A DNA stretch of 64,000 nt from Nocardioides oceani (GCF_030412965.1 NZ_JAUHJQ010000003.1:214702-278701), one strand, 5' to 3'. Positions 45,329-54,850 are shown, counted from the stretch's first letter. The notes: generated from the sequence alone by a model not told the origin. Numbers and translations are program-made.

Positions 45329-48034
45329 TCAGCCGTCGGGCGTGGCCGGGTCGGCGGGGACGCCCGGCGGGACCGCCGTCGGTCCGGCCTCGGCCGGGCG
45401 CGGCCGGTCCTGGGGGTGCAGCCGCACGGCGACGAGCGCGATGTCGTCGTCGCGGGCGTCCGGCACCATGCGGGTCAGGACCTCGTCGCAGAACGCCTCG
45501 AGACCCAGGCCGTCGGCGACGAGGTCGGCGACGACGCCGCTGAGGCGCTCCACGCCGCGGTCGATCACCTCGCCGCGGCGCTCGACCAGCCCGTCGCTGT
45601 AGAGCAGGACGGTCGAGCCGCGCGGCAGGGTGACGGTGTGCTCGTCGCGCCGGGTTCCGGGGTCGATGCCGAGGAGCAGGTTGCTCCCCGCCGCCTGGAG
45701 GGTGAGCGTCCCGGGGCGCTGCCCCTCGGCGGCCGGGAGCACGACGACGGGCGGCGGGTGGCCGGCGTTGGACCAGCGCAGCCGGGTGACGCCCCGCTCG
45801 ACCTCGTCGGGGGTCTGCTCGAGGCGGGCGACGACCGCGGTGGCGGTCGTCTCGATCCGCAGCGTCTGCATGGCGGCGTCGACGCGGCGCAGCACGTCGG
45901 CCGGCCCCTCGCCGGTGGTGACGGCGATCCCGCGCAGCAGCCCGCGCACCTGGCCCATGGCGGCCGCCGCCTCGGTGTCGTGCCCCACGACGTCGCCGAT
46001 GACCAGGACGGTCCCGCCCTCGGGCTGGATGAACGCGTCGTACCAGTCGCCGCCGATCTGGGCGGCCTCGGCCGCCGGGGCGTACCGCACGGCGACGTGC
46101 ACGTGGTCCGGCTCCGGCGGCGCGGTCAGCATGCTGCGCTGGAGCCCCTCGGCGAGGTTGCGCTGCTCGGTGTAGAGCCGGGCGTTGTCCAGCGCGAGGC
46201 CGGCGCGTCCGGCGAGCTGGGTGAGGGTGTCGAGGTCCTCCGGCGTGAAGCCCGGGCGGCCCTGGTCGCGGAAGATGGTGAGCAGCCCGGCCGTGCGGTT
46301 GCGGCCGCGCAGGGGCACGACGACCGCCGACTCCGGGGCGAGGCGGCGGGCCAGGTCGCGCGCCTCGCCGGGCACGAGCACCTCGCCGACCTTCTCCGCG
46401 GCGTGGGCGGGGATGAGCACCGGCTTGCTGCGCTGCAGGGTCTCGGCGACGAAGGAGGTGTCGGCCAGCGCCGGGATCCGGACCGCGGTGTACCGCTCGA
46501 CGAGGTCGCGCCGGTCCGGGTCGGCGTGCCACCAGCCGACGTCGCGCAGGCGGCGGCGCCAGTTGGTGGTCAGCCGGGCGTCGACGGCGGCGTCCGCGCC
46601 GTCGACCAGCGTGACGACGCACCAGTCGCCGAGCACCGGGACGAGCATCTGCGCGAGCCGGCCGACCGCCTCCTCGCCGTCCAGGGTGTCGGTCAGGGCC
46701 GCGGTGACCTCGGCGAGCAGGCCGGCGCGGGCGGCGGCGAGCCGCCGCTGCTCGCCGATCGCGTGCCGCTCGGTGATCTCGATGAAGTAGACCGCCAGGC
46801 CGCCGTCGTGGTCGGGCCACGCGCGGACCTCGTACCAACCGTCCAGCGGAGGCGGGTAGTGGGCCTCGAAGGTGACCGGCCGGCCCGTCTCGACGGCCGC
46901 GCGGTAGTGGGTCTCGAACTCGCTGCCGACGGTGGCGGGGAAGAGGTCCCAGATCGTGGCGCCGACCGGATCGCTGCTGACCCCGCTGAGCAGGCGCCGC
47001 GCCTCGCCGTTGACGTAGGTGAAGCGCCAGGCGTCGTCGAGCTGGTAGAACGCCGTCGGCATCGACTCCAGGACCCGCGCGACGCGGCTCTCGACGTCGC
47101 GGACCGCGGTCACGTCGTAGGCGGCCCCCAGCACCCTGACGGCGTCGCCGTCGGGACCGGCGAGGGCCTGCCCGCGGGCGCCGACCCAGCGGACCGACCC
47201 GCCGGGCAGCACGACGCGGTACTCCGCGCGGTACTCACCGCACGCCGCGATGGCCTCGGTGAGGGCGGCGCCGACCCGGTCGCGGTCGTCGGGGTGCAGC
47301 GAGGCCACGAACGCCTCGATGGTGCCGCCGAACGTGTCCCGCGCCAGCCCGAAGAGGTCGAGCAGCCGTTGGTCCCACCGCAGCTCGCCGGTGAGGAGGT
47401 TCCAGTCGAACGCGCCGACGCCGGCCGCGTCGACGGCGAGCTGCCAGATGAGCCGCTCGTCGCCGTAGTCGACCTCGAGGGCGGCGAGCTCGAGCTCGGC
47501 CATGACCGGGGTGGCGAGCAGCTCGAGCAGGGAGATGTCGTCCTCGTCCCAGCCGCGGGGTCCGGCGTCGAAGACGCACAGGGCGCCGACGACGTGGCCG
47601 CCGGCCGCCAGCGGCACGCCGAGGTAGGAGCCGACGACGCCCGAGGTGACCGGCGGCAGGTCCCGCACCCGTGGGTCGTGCGGGGCGTCGGTCACCGCGA
47701 CCGGGCGCCCCTCGCGCACGGTCACCGTGCACAGCGACTCCTCCGCGGGGGACTCCACGCCCACCGACGCCGCGGCCGCGCCGACCCCGCCCACGACGGT
47801 CTGCACGTCGGCGACCACCGACACCTGGGCGGAGTCGGTGCCGAGCAGGCGCGCGGCGAGCTCGGCGAGCCGGTCGGCCGCGGAGACCCGGGTGCCCCGG
47901 CCGGCCAGCCGCCGGGCGTACCGCATCCGCGCCGCCTCCAGCTCGCCGCCGCTGGTGAACGGGCCCCCGGGCACGCCGGCCGCGGCCCGGCCGCCCTCGG
48001 GCTCGCCGGTCACCCGTCGCGCTCCGTCGTGCAC
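45329..48034 (-). CDS. GAF/PAS-containing SpoIIE-type PP2C phosphatase
   Basis: The 901-residue signalling protein has, in order, a GAF domain (about 50-190), a PAS with PAC (195-315, FDWNLLTGELRWDQRLLDLFGL), a second PAS (320-430), a second GAF (440-640), and a PP2C domain. The metal-binding motifs of the PP2C domain are GGDWYD, GDVVGHD, LYSDGLVERR and DDIALVAVR. It probably dephosphorylates an anti-sigma-factor antagonist in response to redox, light or ligand signals. Start choice is uncertain: GTG at 48034, or GTG at 48013 with a better GGAG. No partner genes are adjacent. Confidence 0.85.
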   Translation of the reverse strand: MHDGARRVTGEPEGGRAAAGVPGGPFTSGGELEAARMRYARRLAGRGTRVSAADRLAELAARLLGTDSAQVSVVADVQTVVGGVGAAAASVGVESPAEESLCTVTVREGRPVAVTDAPHDPRVRDLPPVTSGVVGSYLGVPLAAGGHVVGALCVFDAGPRGWDEDDISLLELLATPVMAELELAALEVDYGDERLIWQLAVDAAGVGAFDWNLLTGELRWDQRLLDLFGLARDTFGGTIEAFVASLHPDDRDRVGAALTEAIAACGEYRAEYRVVLPGGSVRWVGARGQALAGPDGDAVRVLGAAYDVTAVRDVESRVARVLESMPTAFYQLDDAWRFTYVNGEARRLLSGVSSDPVGATIWDLFPATVGSEFETHYRAAVETGRPVTFEAHYPPPLDGWYEVRAWPDHDGGLAVYFIEITERHAIGEQRRLAAARAGLLAEVTAALTDTLDGEEAVGRLAQMLVPVLGDWCVVTLVDGADAAVDARLTTNWRRRLRDVGWWHADPDRRDLVERYTAVRIPALADTSFVAETLQRSKPVLIPAHAAEKVGEVLVPGEARDLARRLAPESAVVVPLRGRNRTAGLLTIFRDQGRPGFTPEDLDTLTQLAGRAGLALDNARLYTEQRNLAEGLQRSMLTAPPEPDHVHVAVRYAPAAEAAQIGGDWYDAFIQPEGGTVLVIGDVVGHDTEAAAAMGQVRGLLRGIAVTTGEGPADVLRRVDAAMQTLRIETTATAVVARLEQTPDEVERGVTRLRWSNAGHPPPVVVLPAAEGQRPGTLTLQAAGSNLLLGIDPGTRRDEHTVTLPRGSTVLLYSDGLVERRGEVIDRGVERLSGVVADLVADGLGLEAFCDEVLTRMVPDARDDDIALVAVRLHPQDRPRPAEAGPTAVPPGVPADPATPDG

Positions 48035-48192
48035 CCGTCCAGCGGAGTCATCTCTTCCCGTTCGTACGTCGGCCGGGGCCGGGTCGATGCCTGCCCCGGT
48101 CGGATTGTGCGCGAGCGGCGATGTCGTCGACGAAGGATCGTCCCAGATTTGTCCCGGCGCGACCGACGTCGCCCCCTCTCTTGACGCGTGTC

Positions 48193-48206
48193 AAGAACGC
48201 GTTCTA
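48193..48206. promoter_or_regulatory. KstR-like/TetR operator overlapping the -10 of the monooxygenase gene
   Basis: AAGAACGCGTTCTA fits TnnAACnnGTTnnA, the KstR consensus, at all but the first base and contains the perfect palindrome AGAACGCGTTCT. It sits between TTGACG (48181-48186) and a TAGTTT -10 at 48205-48210. The ATG is 8 bp after that hexamer, so the mRNA appears leaderless. The binding protein could be KstR-like or the EthR-like TetR encoded downstream. Confidence 0.6.
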
Positions 48207-48217
48207 GTTTCGCCGGC

Positions 48218-49615
48218 ATGCGAGCACCCACCACCGCCGTCATCGGCGCGGGCATCAGTGGCCTGACCGCGACCAAGATGCTCGTCGACTACGGCGTGCC
48301 GGTCACGACGTTCGAGAGCTCCGACCGGGTCGGGGGGAACTGGGCGTTCGGCAACCCCAACGGCCACAGCAGCGCCTACCGCTCGCTGCACATCGACACC
48401 TCCAAGCACCAGCTGTCCTTCAAGGACTTCCCGATGCCGGAGCACTTCCCGGACTTCCCGCACCACACCGACATCAAGGACTACCTCGACAGCTACGCCG
48501 ACGCGTTCGGCCTGCGCGAGCACATCGAGTTCCAGAACGGCGTCGTGCACGCGGAGCGGCTGCCCGACGGCGGCTGGGAGCTGGAGACCCAGCGCGGGGA
48601 GACCCGCCGCTTCGACCTGCTCGTCGTCGCCAACGGCCACCACTGGGACCCCCGCACCGCCGACTTCCCCGGCGAGTTCACGGGGGAGTCCATCCACTCC
48701 CACCACTACATCGACCCGTGGACGCCGCTGCACCTGATGGACAAGCGGATCCTCGTCGTCGGGCTCGGCAACAGCGCGGCCGACATCACCGTCGAGCTCT
48801 CCCAGCGGGTCCTGCGCAACCGGGTCACCCTCTCCACCCGCAGCAGCGCCTGGATCGTGCCGAAGCTGATGTACGGCAAGGCCGCGGACATGAACTACCG
48901 GACCTACCCGCAGCTGCCGCTGTCGTGGCAGCGCAAGGTCGCCCAGTGGGGCCAGCGCTTCACCGGCTCGGATCCCACGAACTACGGCCTGCCCGCGCCC
49001 AACCACAAGTTCTTCGAGGCCCACCCCACGCAGTCGACCGAGCTCCCGCTGCGGCTGAAGTCCGGCGACGTCACCCCGCGCGGCAACGTCGCCCGGCTCG
49101 ACGGCAGCACCGTCCACTTCGAGGACGGCGGCTCCGAGGAGTTCGACGTGATCGTCTACGCCACCGGCTACAACCTGACGTTCCCGTTCTTCGACCCCGA
49201 CTTCATCAGCGCCCCCGGCAACCGGATCGACCTCTACAAGCGGATCTTCAAGCCGGGCCTCGACGACCTGCTCTTCGCCGGCTTCGCCCAGGCCACCCCC
49301 ACCCTCTTCCCGTTCGTGGAGAGCCAGGCGCGGCTGATCGCGGCGTACGCCGTCGGGGAGTACGTCCCGCCGCCGGTCGACCGGATGCACGAGGTGATCC
49401 GCGCCGACGACGAGCTCTACATGGGTCACATGCTCGACCGGCCGCGGCACACCCACCAGCTCGACTACTTCGTCTACGAGCACCAGATGCGGACCACCGA
49501 GCTGCCGCAGGGCCGCGAGCGGGCCCGCCGCACGGGTGCGCCCGTCCTCGCCGGGCGGAGCGCCGCGAGCCCCGTCGCGAGCAGCGGCGCGGTCGCGGAG
49601 CCGGCCGCCCCGTGA
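48218..49615 (+). CDS. flavin-containing monooxygenase (class B; BVMO/FMO type)
   Basis: The 465-residue protein has FAD-binding GAGISG (10-15), an FMO fingerprint FTGESIHSHHYIDPW (FxGxxxHxxxY), and the NADPH site VVGLGNSAADI. A C-terminal VIVYATGYNLTFPF follows. It oxygenates a ketone, amine or thioether using NADPH and O2. Its place before an EthR-like regulator and an alpha/beta hydrolase suggests Baeyer-Villiger oxidation followed by ester hydrolysis. The start at 48218 is the first ATG after the promoter and precedes the Rossmann motif closely. Confidence 0.85.
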   Translation: MRAPTTAVIGAGISGLTATKMLVDYGVPVTTFESSDRVGGNWAFGNPNGHSSAYRSLHIDTSKHQLSFKDFPMPEHFPDFPHHTDIKDYLDSYADAFGLREHIEFQNGVVHAERLPDGGWELETQRGETRRFDLLVVANGHHWDPRTADFPGEFTGESIHSHHYIDPWTPLHLMDKRILVVGLGNSAADITVELSQRVLRNRVTLSTRSSAWIVPKLMYGKAADMNYRTYPQLPLSWQRKVAQWGQRFTGSDPTNYGLPAPNHKFFEAHPTQSTELPLRLKSGDVTPRGNVARLDGSTVHFEDGGSEEFDVIVYATGYNLTFPFFDPDFISAPGNRIDLYKRIFKPGLDDLLFAGFAQATPTLFPFVESQARLIAAYAVGEYVPPPVDRMHEVIRADDELYMGHMLDRPRHTHQLDYFVYEHQMRTTELPQGRERARRTGAPVLAGRSAASPVASSGAVAEPAAP

Positions 49616-50253
49616 GCCCGGCCGCCACCCGGGGCGACCAGCGCCGGGCCGCCCTGCTCGAGGCGCTCGACCGGGCCTTGCGCGAGGCCGGCCCGCACGC
49701 GCGCCTGGAGGACATCAACGTCGCCGACCTCTCCCGGCGGGCCGGCGTCACCCGGTCGGCGTTCTACTTCTACTTCGACAACAAGGCCGCCGCCGTCGCC
49801 GCCCTCATGGACGAGATGGAGGACGACGCCTGGGACGCTGCCGGCCTGCTCGGCGGCGAGGGCGCGATGAGCGAGCGGATCGCCACCGCGATCCGCACCG
49901 TGGTCGTGGGCTGGCGGCGGCGTACCCACGTCCACCGCGCCATGCTCGAGGCCCGCGCCACCAGCGCCGCCGTCCGGGAGGGCTGGGAGCAGCGGATCGC
50001 GTCGTTCGTCGACGTGGTGGCCGCCCTCATCGAGTCCGAGCGAGCCGCCGGCCGGGCGCCGGCCGGGCCGCCGGCCACCGCCGTCGCCACCGCCCTGCTC
50101 GACCTCAACGACCGCACCCTCGAGCGGCTCGTCCGCCTCGAGGACCGGGCCGAGGACCGGCCCGGTGACCGGCCCAGCGACCGGCCGGACGACCAGATCG
50201 CCGCCGTCGTGCACCTCTGGACCAGCGCCATCTACGGGAGGACCACCTCATGA
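49612..50253 (+). CDS. EthR-like TetR-family regulator
   Basis: The 213-residue protein has a TetR HTH (LEDINVADLSRRAGVTRSAFYFYFDNKAAAVAALM) and a C-terminal domain resembling mycobacterial EthR, with ARATSAAVREGW, LNDRTLERLV and a closing VVHLWTSAIYG. In mycobacteria EthR controls the monooxygenase EthA; here it is coupled by 4 bp to a flavin monooxygenase gene, which supports the same logic. It overlaps the hydrolase gene by 4 bp. Confidence 0.85.
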   Translation: MSPAATRGDQRRAALLEALDRALREAGPHARLEDINVADLSRRAGVTRSAFYFYFDNKAAAVAALMDEMEDDAWDAAGLLGGEGAMSERIATAIRTVVVGWRRRTHVHRAMLEARATSAAVREGWEQRIASFVDVVAALIESERAAGRAPAGPPATAVATALLDLNDRTLERLVRLEDRAEDRPGDRPSDRPDDQIAAVVHLWTSAIYGRTTS

Positions 50254-51197
50254 CCAGCCAGCCGCAGACCGCCGGAGCCACCCCGACCGCAGCAGCCGCC
50301 CTCGCCGGTCCCCGCCACGACGTCTCGATCCCCGCGGGTGGGACGGAGCTCTCGGCGTGGCACTTCCCGGCCGCGACCGACGAGCTCGCCGGCCCGGCCG
50401 GCCGGCCGGTCGTGGTGATGGCCCACGGGCTGGCCGGCACCAAGGACTCCGGCCTCGAGCCGTACGCCCGTGGCCTCGCCGCTGCCGGGCTGGACGTCCT
50501 CGCGTTCGACTACCGCGGCTTCGGCACCTCCGGCGGCACGCCGCGGCAGACGGTGTCGATGGCCGGCCAGGTCGAGGACTACCGCGCCGCGATGGCCGCG
50601 GCCAAGCGGCTCGCGGGCGTCGATGCGGGCCGGCTGGTCCTGTGGGGCGTCTCGCTCGCCGGCGGCCACGTGCTCACCGCCGGCGCGTCCCGCGACGACG
50701 TCGCCGCGGTGGTCGCGCTGACCCCGCTCGTGGACGGGCTCGCCGCGGGCCGCCTCGCCGCGCGGCACCACAAGCCCTCGGCGATGCTCCGCTCGACGAT
50801 CGAGGGCGTGCGCAGCCGGGTGGCCGGCCCGCGCACGATGCCGGTCGTCGCGCGGCCCGGCGAGCTGGGCGCGCTCACCCTCGACGGCTGCTACGAGGAC
50901 TACCTCGCGATCGCCGGCCCGAGCTGGCGCAACGAGGTCGACGCCGCCGTCGGCCTCGAGCTCGGCGGGCACCGCCCGGCCCGCCACGCCGCCGACCTGC
51001 GCTGCCCGCTGCTGGTGCAGATCGCCGACCACGACCGCAGCGCCCCGCCGCACGCCGCGCTCAAGGCGGCGTTCGCGGCTCGCGGCGAGGTGCGGCACTA
51101 CCCGTGCGACCACTTCGACGTGTACGCCGGCAAGGAGTGGTTCGAGCCCGCGCTCGCCCACCAGGTGCACTTCCTGCGCCGCCACCTCGCGCCGTAG
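50250..51197 (+). CDS. alpha/beta hydrolase
   Basis: The 315-residue protein has an oxyanion region VVMAHGLAGTKDSG, nucleophile elbow GVSLAGG with the catalytic Ser, an ADHDRSAPP loop with the likely acid, and CDHFDVYAGK with the catalytic His. It is the third gene of the monooxygenase-regulator-hydrolase operon. It could cleave the ester produced by the monooxygenase; the substrate is inferred from context. It resembles esterases of the DLH/dienelactone-hydrolase class. Confidence 0.83.
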   Translation: MTSQPQTAGATPTAAAALAGPRHDVSIPAGGTELSAWHFPAATDELAGPAGRPVVVMAHGLAGTKDSGLEPYARGLAAAGLDVLAFDYRGFGTSGGTPRQTVSMAGQVEDYRAAMAAAKRLAGVDAGRLVLWGVSLAGGHVLTAGASRDDVAAVVALTPLVDGLAAGRLAARHHKPSAMLRSTIEGVRSRVAGPRTMPVVARPGELGALTLDGCYEDYLAIAGPSWRNEVDAAVGLELGGHRPARHAADLRCPLLVQIADHDRSAPPHAALKAAFAARGEVRHYPCDHFDVYAGKEWFEPALAHQVHFLRRHLAP

Positions 51198-51260
51198 CCC
51201 GCGCGACCGGTTCGCGCGGGCGTCGGTCGGGGTGCGACCATCGCCCCTCGTGATCGACGC

Positions 51261-52562
51261 ATGACCTGGACCGCCCGGCTTCGCACCGCCCTGCGCGGCC
51301 TGCAGATGGACATCACCCCGCTGCGGGAGTCCCGCGACTTCCGCCTGCTGTTCTGGGCGGGCACCGTCTTCTACCTCGGCGCGATGGTCACCTACGTCGC
51401 GGTGCCCTACCAGGTCTACACGCTGACGGGGTCGAACTTCGCCGTCGGCGCGATCGGCATGGTCGAGCTGGTGCCGCTCGTCGTCTTCGGCCTGTACGGC
51501 GGCGCCCTGGCCGACCACGTCGACCGCCGCAGGCTGCTCATCTGGACCGGCGTCGCGCAGGCGTTCTTCACCGGCGTGCTCGCGCTCAACGCGTTCCGCG
51601 ACGACCCGGACGTGTGGGTCGTCTTCGTGGTCGCGGTCTTCCTCGTCTCCTGCTCGGCGCTGCAGCGGCCCTCCCGGGAGGCGCTCCTCCCGCGCACGGT
51701 GCGCCACGACCAGCTGATGGCCGCGAACGCCCTGGGCAGCTTCGGGATCCAGATCGGCGTCCTGCTCGGCCCGGCCATCGGCGGCGTGCTCATCGCGACC
51801 GTCGGCATCGGCTGGTGCTTCCTGCTCGACGTGGTGGGCCTGGCCGTCGCGACCATGCTCTACGTGCGGATGCGGTCCTACGCCCATCGCGCCGAGACCA
51901 CCCCGCCCAGCCTGGCCGCGATCGGCCAGGGCGTCCGGTACGCCTTCTCCCGCCGCGACCTGCTCGGCACCTACCTGGTCGACATCGCCGCCATGCTGCT
52001 CGCGCTGCCGGTCGTGCTCTTCCCGGCCCTGGTCGAGGAGGTCTTCGAGAACCCCGAGCTGCTCGGCGCCCTCTACATCGCCCAGACGCTCGGCGCCATG
52101 CTCGCCACGGCCACCAGCGGCTGGACCACCCGGGTCCACCACCACGGCCGCGCCATCGTCGTCGCCGCGGCGGCGTACGGCGGGTGCGTCGCGATCGCCG
52201 GCATGATGCCGTCGTTCTGGCTGGTCCTGCTGTTCCTCGGCCTCTCCGGGACCGCGGACATGATCTCGGGGATCTTCCGGGCGACCGTGTGGAGCCAGAC
52301 GATCCCCGAGGCGATGCGCGGCCGGCTCGCGGGCATCGAGATGCTGTCGTACTCCCTCGGACCGCTCGGCGGCCAGGTGCGCGCCGGGGTCACCGCCGAC
52401 CTGTGGTCCGTGCGCGGTGCGATCAGCAGCGGCGGCGTCGCCTGCGTGGCCGGGGTCGCGCTGACCGCCGCGTGGTTGCGGGACTTCTGGTCCTACGACG
52501 ACCGCACCGACGAGCACGCCGTCGCCGAACGGGCCGCCCGCGCCGCCACCGGCGACGCCTGA
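51261..52562 (+). CDS. MFS exporter (EntS/MFS_3 type)
   Basis: The 433-residue protein has about 12 hydrophobic helices and the MFS_3 features LRESRDFRLLFWAGTVFYLGAMVTYVAVPYQVYTLTG and LADHVDRRRLLIWTG. This subgroup includes the enterobactin exporter EntS and macrolide pumps. It is 63 bp downstream of the hydrolase in the same direction, so it may belong to that operon. The cargo is unknown. Confidence 0.82.
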   Translation: MTWTARLRTALRGLQMDITPLRESRDFRLLFWAGTVFYLGAMVTYVAVPYQVYTLTGSNFAVGAIGMVELVPLVVFGLYGGALADHVDRRRLLIWTGVAQAFFTGVLALNAFRDDPDVWVVFVVAVFLVSCSALQRPSREALLPRTVRHDQLMAANALGSFGIQIGVLLGPAIGGVLIATVGIGWCFLLDVVGLAVATMLYVRMRSYAHRAETTPPSLAAIGQGVRYAFSRRDLLGTYLVDIAAMLLALPVVLFPALVEEVFENPELLGALYIAQTLGAMLATATSGWTTRVHHHGRAIVVAAAAYGGCVAIAGMMPSFWLVLLFLGLSGTADMISGIFRATVWSQTIPEAMRGRLAGIEMLSYSLGPLGGQVRAGVTADLWSVRGAISSGGVACVAGVALTAAWLRDFWSYDDRTDEHAVAERAARAATGDA

Positions 52563-52609
52563 GGGAGCCGCGCTGCCCGCGGGCTGCCCACCTCGACGGA
52601 CCGCAGCGG

Positions 52610-53785
52610 TCAGCGGGGGCCGGGGAGCGGCCAGGCGTGGGCGTCCGGCAGCGGCTCGAACGCGGGACCCGCCGGCTGACCGGTCGCCTCGAGCGTCGTC
52701 CATGGCTGGCCGACCGCCTGGGCCACCTGGTGCCCGCGCGGCCCGTCCCCGTGCGGCCCGTCCCCGCGCTGCCCGTGCTCCGCGGCGTGGGCCGCCTGCT
52801 GGGCGGCCTCGATCTCGTCGTTGCGCTGCTGCAGCTGCTCCAGCTCCGCCTGCGTCTCGGCCAGCTGCTGCTCGGCGGCGGCCAGCTCGGCGACGAGCGC
52901 CTCCTGCGCGACCGGGTCGGTGGTCGCGGCGAGCTGCTCGCGGATGCCCTCGACCTCCACCTGGTGGTCGCGGACCTGCTGGGAGAGGCGCAGCTCACCC
53001 TGGACGTCGGGCGCCTGCAAGACGCCCGCCTGGTGCGGCACGCCGACGAGCTCGGCGTGGTCCCGGCCCCCGTCCCGGCCCCCGTCCCGACCTCCGTCCC
53101 GCCCGCCGGTCGGCTCGAGGTCCCGACCGCCCACGGGTCCGGAGCCGCCGGCCGAGCCCGAGCCGCCGCCCGCACCACCACCGGAGCCGCCGTCCGCACC
53201 GCCGCCCGAGCCGCCCGAGCCGCCCGTGCCGCCCGTGCCGCCCGTGCCCTGCGGGACGGGCAGCGGCTCGGCAGGGGCGAGCCCCTGCGGCCGGGGCAGC
53301 TGCTCGGGGGTGATGGCGGACAGGGCATCGACGAGCGCCTGCTGCAGCGCGAGCTCGCGCTCGCGGAGCCGGTTGACCGTGGCGACGGCGTCGTTCCAGG
53401 CGAGGACCTGCTCGTCGGTCGGGTCGGCCGGCAGCACGATGTCGCGGTAGAGGCTGGACTGCAGGCCGGCGGCGAGGGCGGCCGACCAGGCCTGCTCCAT
53501 GCCCTGCTCGACGTCCTCGATGCCGTCGGCGAACCGCGACAGCGCGGTCTCGGCGGTGTCGGCGTCGTCGGAGAGCCGGCGACCGGCAGCGGAGACCACC
53601 TGGCAGGCGCTGGAGAGCGCCTCGGCGGCCTGGCCGGCGGCCGAGGCCGAGGCGAAGTGCCGCGAGCGCTCGCGCCCGTGGTCCTCGGCGCGGTCGGCCC
53701 GGCGGCGCAGCGCCCGCAGCTCGGCCGCGGTGTCGCGGCAGGAGGCGGGGTCGGCGGCGACCTCGGTGCTCATCGACGTGCTCAT
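52610..53785 (-). CDS. putative type VII secretion-associated coiled-coil protein
   Basis: The 391-residue protein has an N-terminal helical domain (1-160) of ESX-substrate-like helices. A long Gly/Ser/Asp/Arg linker follows (about 170-235, GTGGTGGSGGSGGGADGGSG and GRDGGRDGGRDGG). A coiled coil comes next (about 260-335, EALVAELAAAEQQLAETQAELEQLQQRNDE), then a Pro-rich tail. No signal peptide is seen. It overlaps the upstream EspC-like gene by 4 bp. No EccC or mycosin gene is in the window, so a T7SS role is inferred from fold and gene order. Confidence 0.6.
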   Translation of the reverse strand: MSTSMSTEVAADPASCRDTAAELRALRRRADRAEDHGRERSRHFASASAAGQAAEALSSACQVVSAAGRRLSDDADTAETALSRFADGIEDVEQGMEQAWSAALAAGLQSSLYRDIVLPADPTDEQVLAWNDAVATVNRLRERELALQQALVDALSAITPEQLPRPQGLAPAEPLPVPQGTGGTGGTGGSGGSGGGADGGSGGGAGGGSGSAGGSGPVGGRDLEPTGGRDGGRDGGRDGGRDHAELVGVPHQAGVLQAPDVQGELRLSQQVRDHQVEVEGIREQLAATTDPVAQEALVAELAAAEQQLAETQAELEQLQQRNDEIEAAQQAAHAAEHGQRGDGPHGDGPRGHQVAQAVGQPWTTLEATGQPAGPAFEPLPDAHAWPLPGPR

Positions 53786-54240
53786 GGCCGGTCCTTCTGT
53801 CCGGGGCCGCTCCCGGCTCCGCCGGAGCCGTGGGAGGAGGCGTCGTGGCCAGGGGTGAGGTTCTCCGGCAGCTCGACGACGTCGGGTGCGCCCGGCGTCT
53901 GGGTGACGTGGCCCTGGTAGCCCTCCAGCCCCGGGCCGAGGCCGTACCCCCCGCCGGGGCTGGACGGGAAGTAGGGGCTCAGCCCGCTGTACTGCGGGAC
54001 CTGGCTGCGGTCGACGGTCTCCACCTCGTCGCGGACCTCGGTCACGACGCCGGCGAGGGCGGTCAGCTGGGCGCCGAGGTCCTGGGCGCGGGCGACGAGG
54101 GTGTCGATCGCGACGGTCGAGGCCCCCTCGACGCCGGTCACCGGCGCCGAGACGCTGGTCGAGCCGAGCCGCTCGCCCCGGGCGCTGAACGTCGCCGAGG
54201 TCGACGTGAGGTCGTTGTACTCGAGGAGGATCTCGCCCAT
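53782..54240 (-). CDS. EspC/WXG100-like small helical protein
   Basis: The 152-residue protein begins MGEILLEYNDLTSTSATFSA and continues with a two-helix region of WXG100/EspC size (ASTVAIDTLVARAQDLGAQLTALAGVVTEVRDEVETVD), then a Pro/Gly-rich disordered tail ending in GSGGAGSGPGQKD. No W-x-G is present, so it is closer to EspC-type partners. It is translationally coupled to the larger coiled-coil gene. Confidence 0.6.
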   Translation of the reverse strand: MGEILLEYNDLTSTSATFSARGERLGSTSVSAPVTGVEGASTVAIDTLVARAQDLGAQLTALAGVVTEVRDEVETVDRSQVPQYSGLSPYFPSSPGGGYGLGPGLEGYQGHVTQTPGAPDVVELPENLTPGHDASSHGSGGAGSGPGQKDRP

Positions 54241-54292
54241 GGCGGCACTCTTCCGCTCCGGCGGCGCCGCGAAACCCCGCCCTACACCACGC

Positions 54293-54748
54293 TCACACCA
54301 CCGTCATCAGCGCCCCCGGCTCGACGCTCCCCGCGGCGTCCTCGAGCACGTCGTACAGGTCGGCGTAGTCCTCGAGGGCGACGGTGGCGGAGAGGGTCAG
54401 CCCGCGGCCGCCGAGGAGCCAGGACCACTGCTCGGTGACCAGGTCGACGCCGACGCCGCGGTGCCCGAACCGGGCGTAGGCGACGTCGCGGCCCTCCAGC
54501 TCGATCACCTCCTCGTCCTCGACGGCGAACCCGTCGAGGAGCCGGCCGAGGCCGGCGAGGGCGGAGGCGCGCCAGCCGGCCAGGTCGTCGAGGTGGCGGG
54601 CGGGGACCTCGGTGCGCCGCAGGACCAGCTCGGGCGCGACGCCGGAGCCCAGCGGGGGCCCGCCCCGGGCGGCGACGAGGACGTCGGGCGCCGGGTCGGG
54701 GTGGTGGTGCCAGCCGAGGGGGACGGTGAGGAGCGGGGTCGTGGTCAT
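54293..54748 (-). CDS. small hypothetical protein, DcrB/LpqN-like fold
   Basis: The 151-residue alpha/beta protein shows LTVPLGWHHHPDPAPDVLVAARG, ARHLDDLAGWRASALAGLGRLL and EDEEVIELEGRDVAYARFGHRGVGVDLVTEQWSWLL. Its strand pattern recalls DcrB/LpqN proteins, which often sit near type VII loci. It has no signal peptide. It lies 52 bp upstream of the EspC-like gene in the same direction. The ATG at 54748 is chosen over a GTG 9 bp upstream. Confidence 0.6.
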   Translation of the reverse strand: MTTTPLLTVPLGWHHHPDPAPDVLVAARGGPPLGSGVAPELVLRRTEVPARHLDDLAGWRASALAGLGRLLDGFAVEDEEVIELEGRDVAYARFGHRGVGVDLVTEQWSWLLGGRGLTLSATVALEDYADLYDVLEDAAGSVEPGALMTVV

Positions 54749-54850
54749 GCAGGCCACGCTGCCCGCGGCCGGCCCCGCGGCGTACCGGCCTGGTGCCCGG
54801 CTGTGGACGCGACCGCCCGACCGGCCGCCTGTGGACGCGAACCGGGCCCG

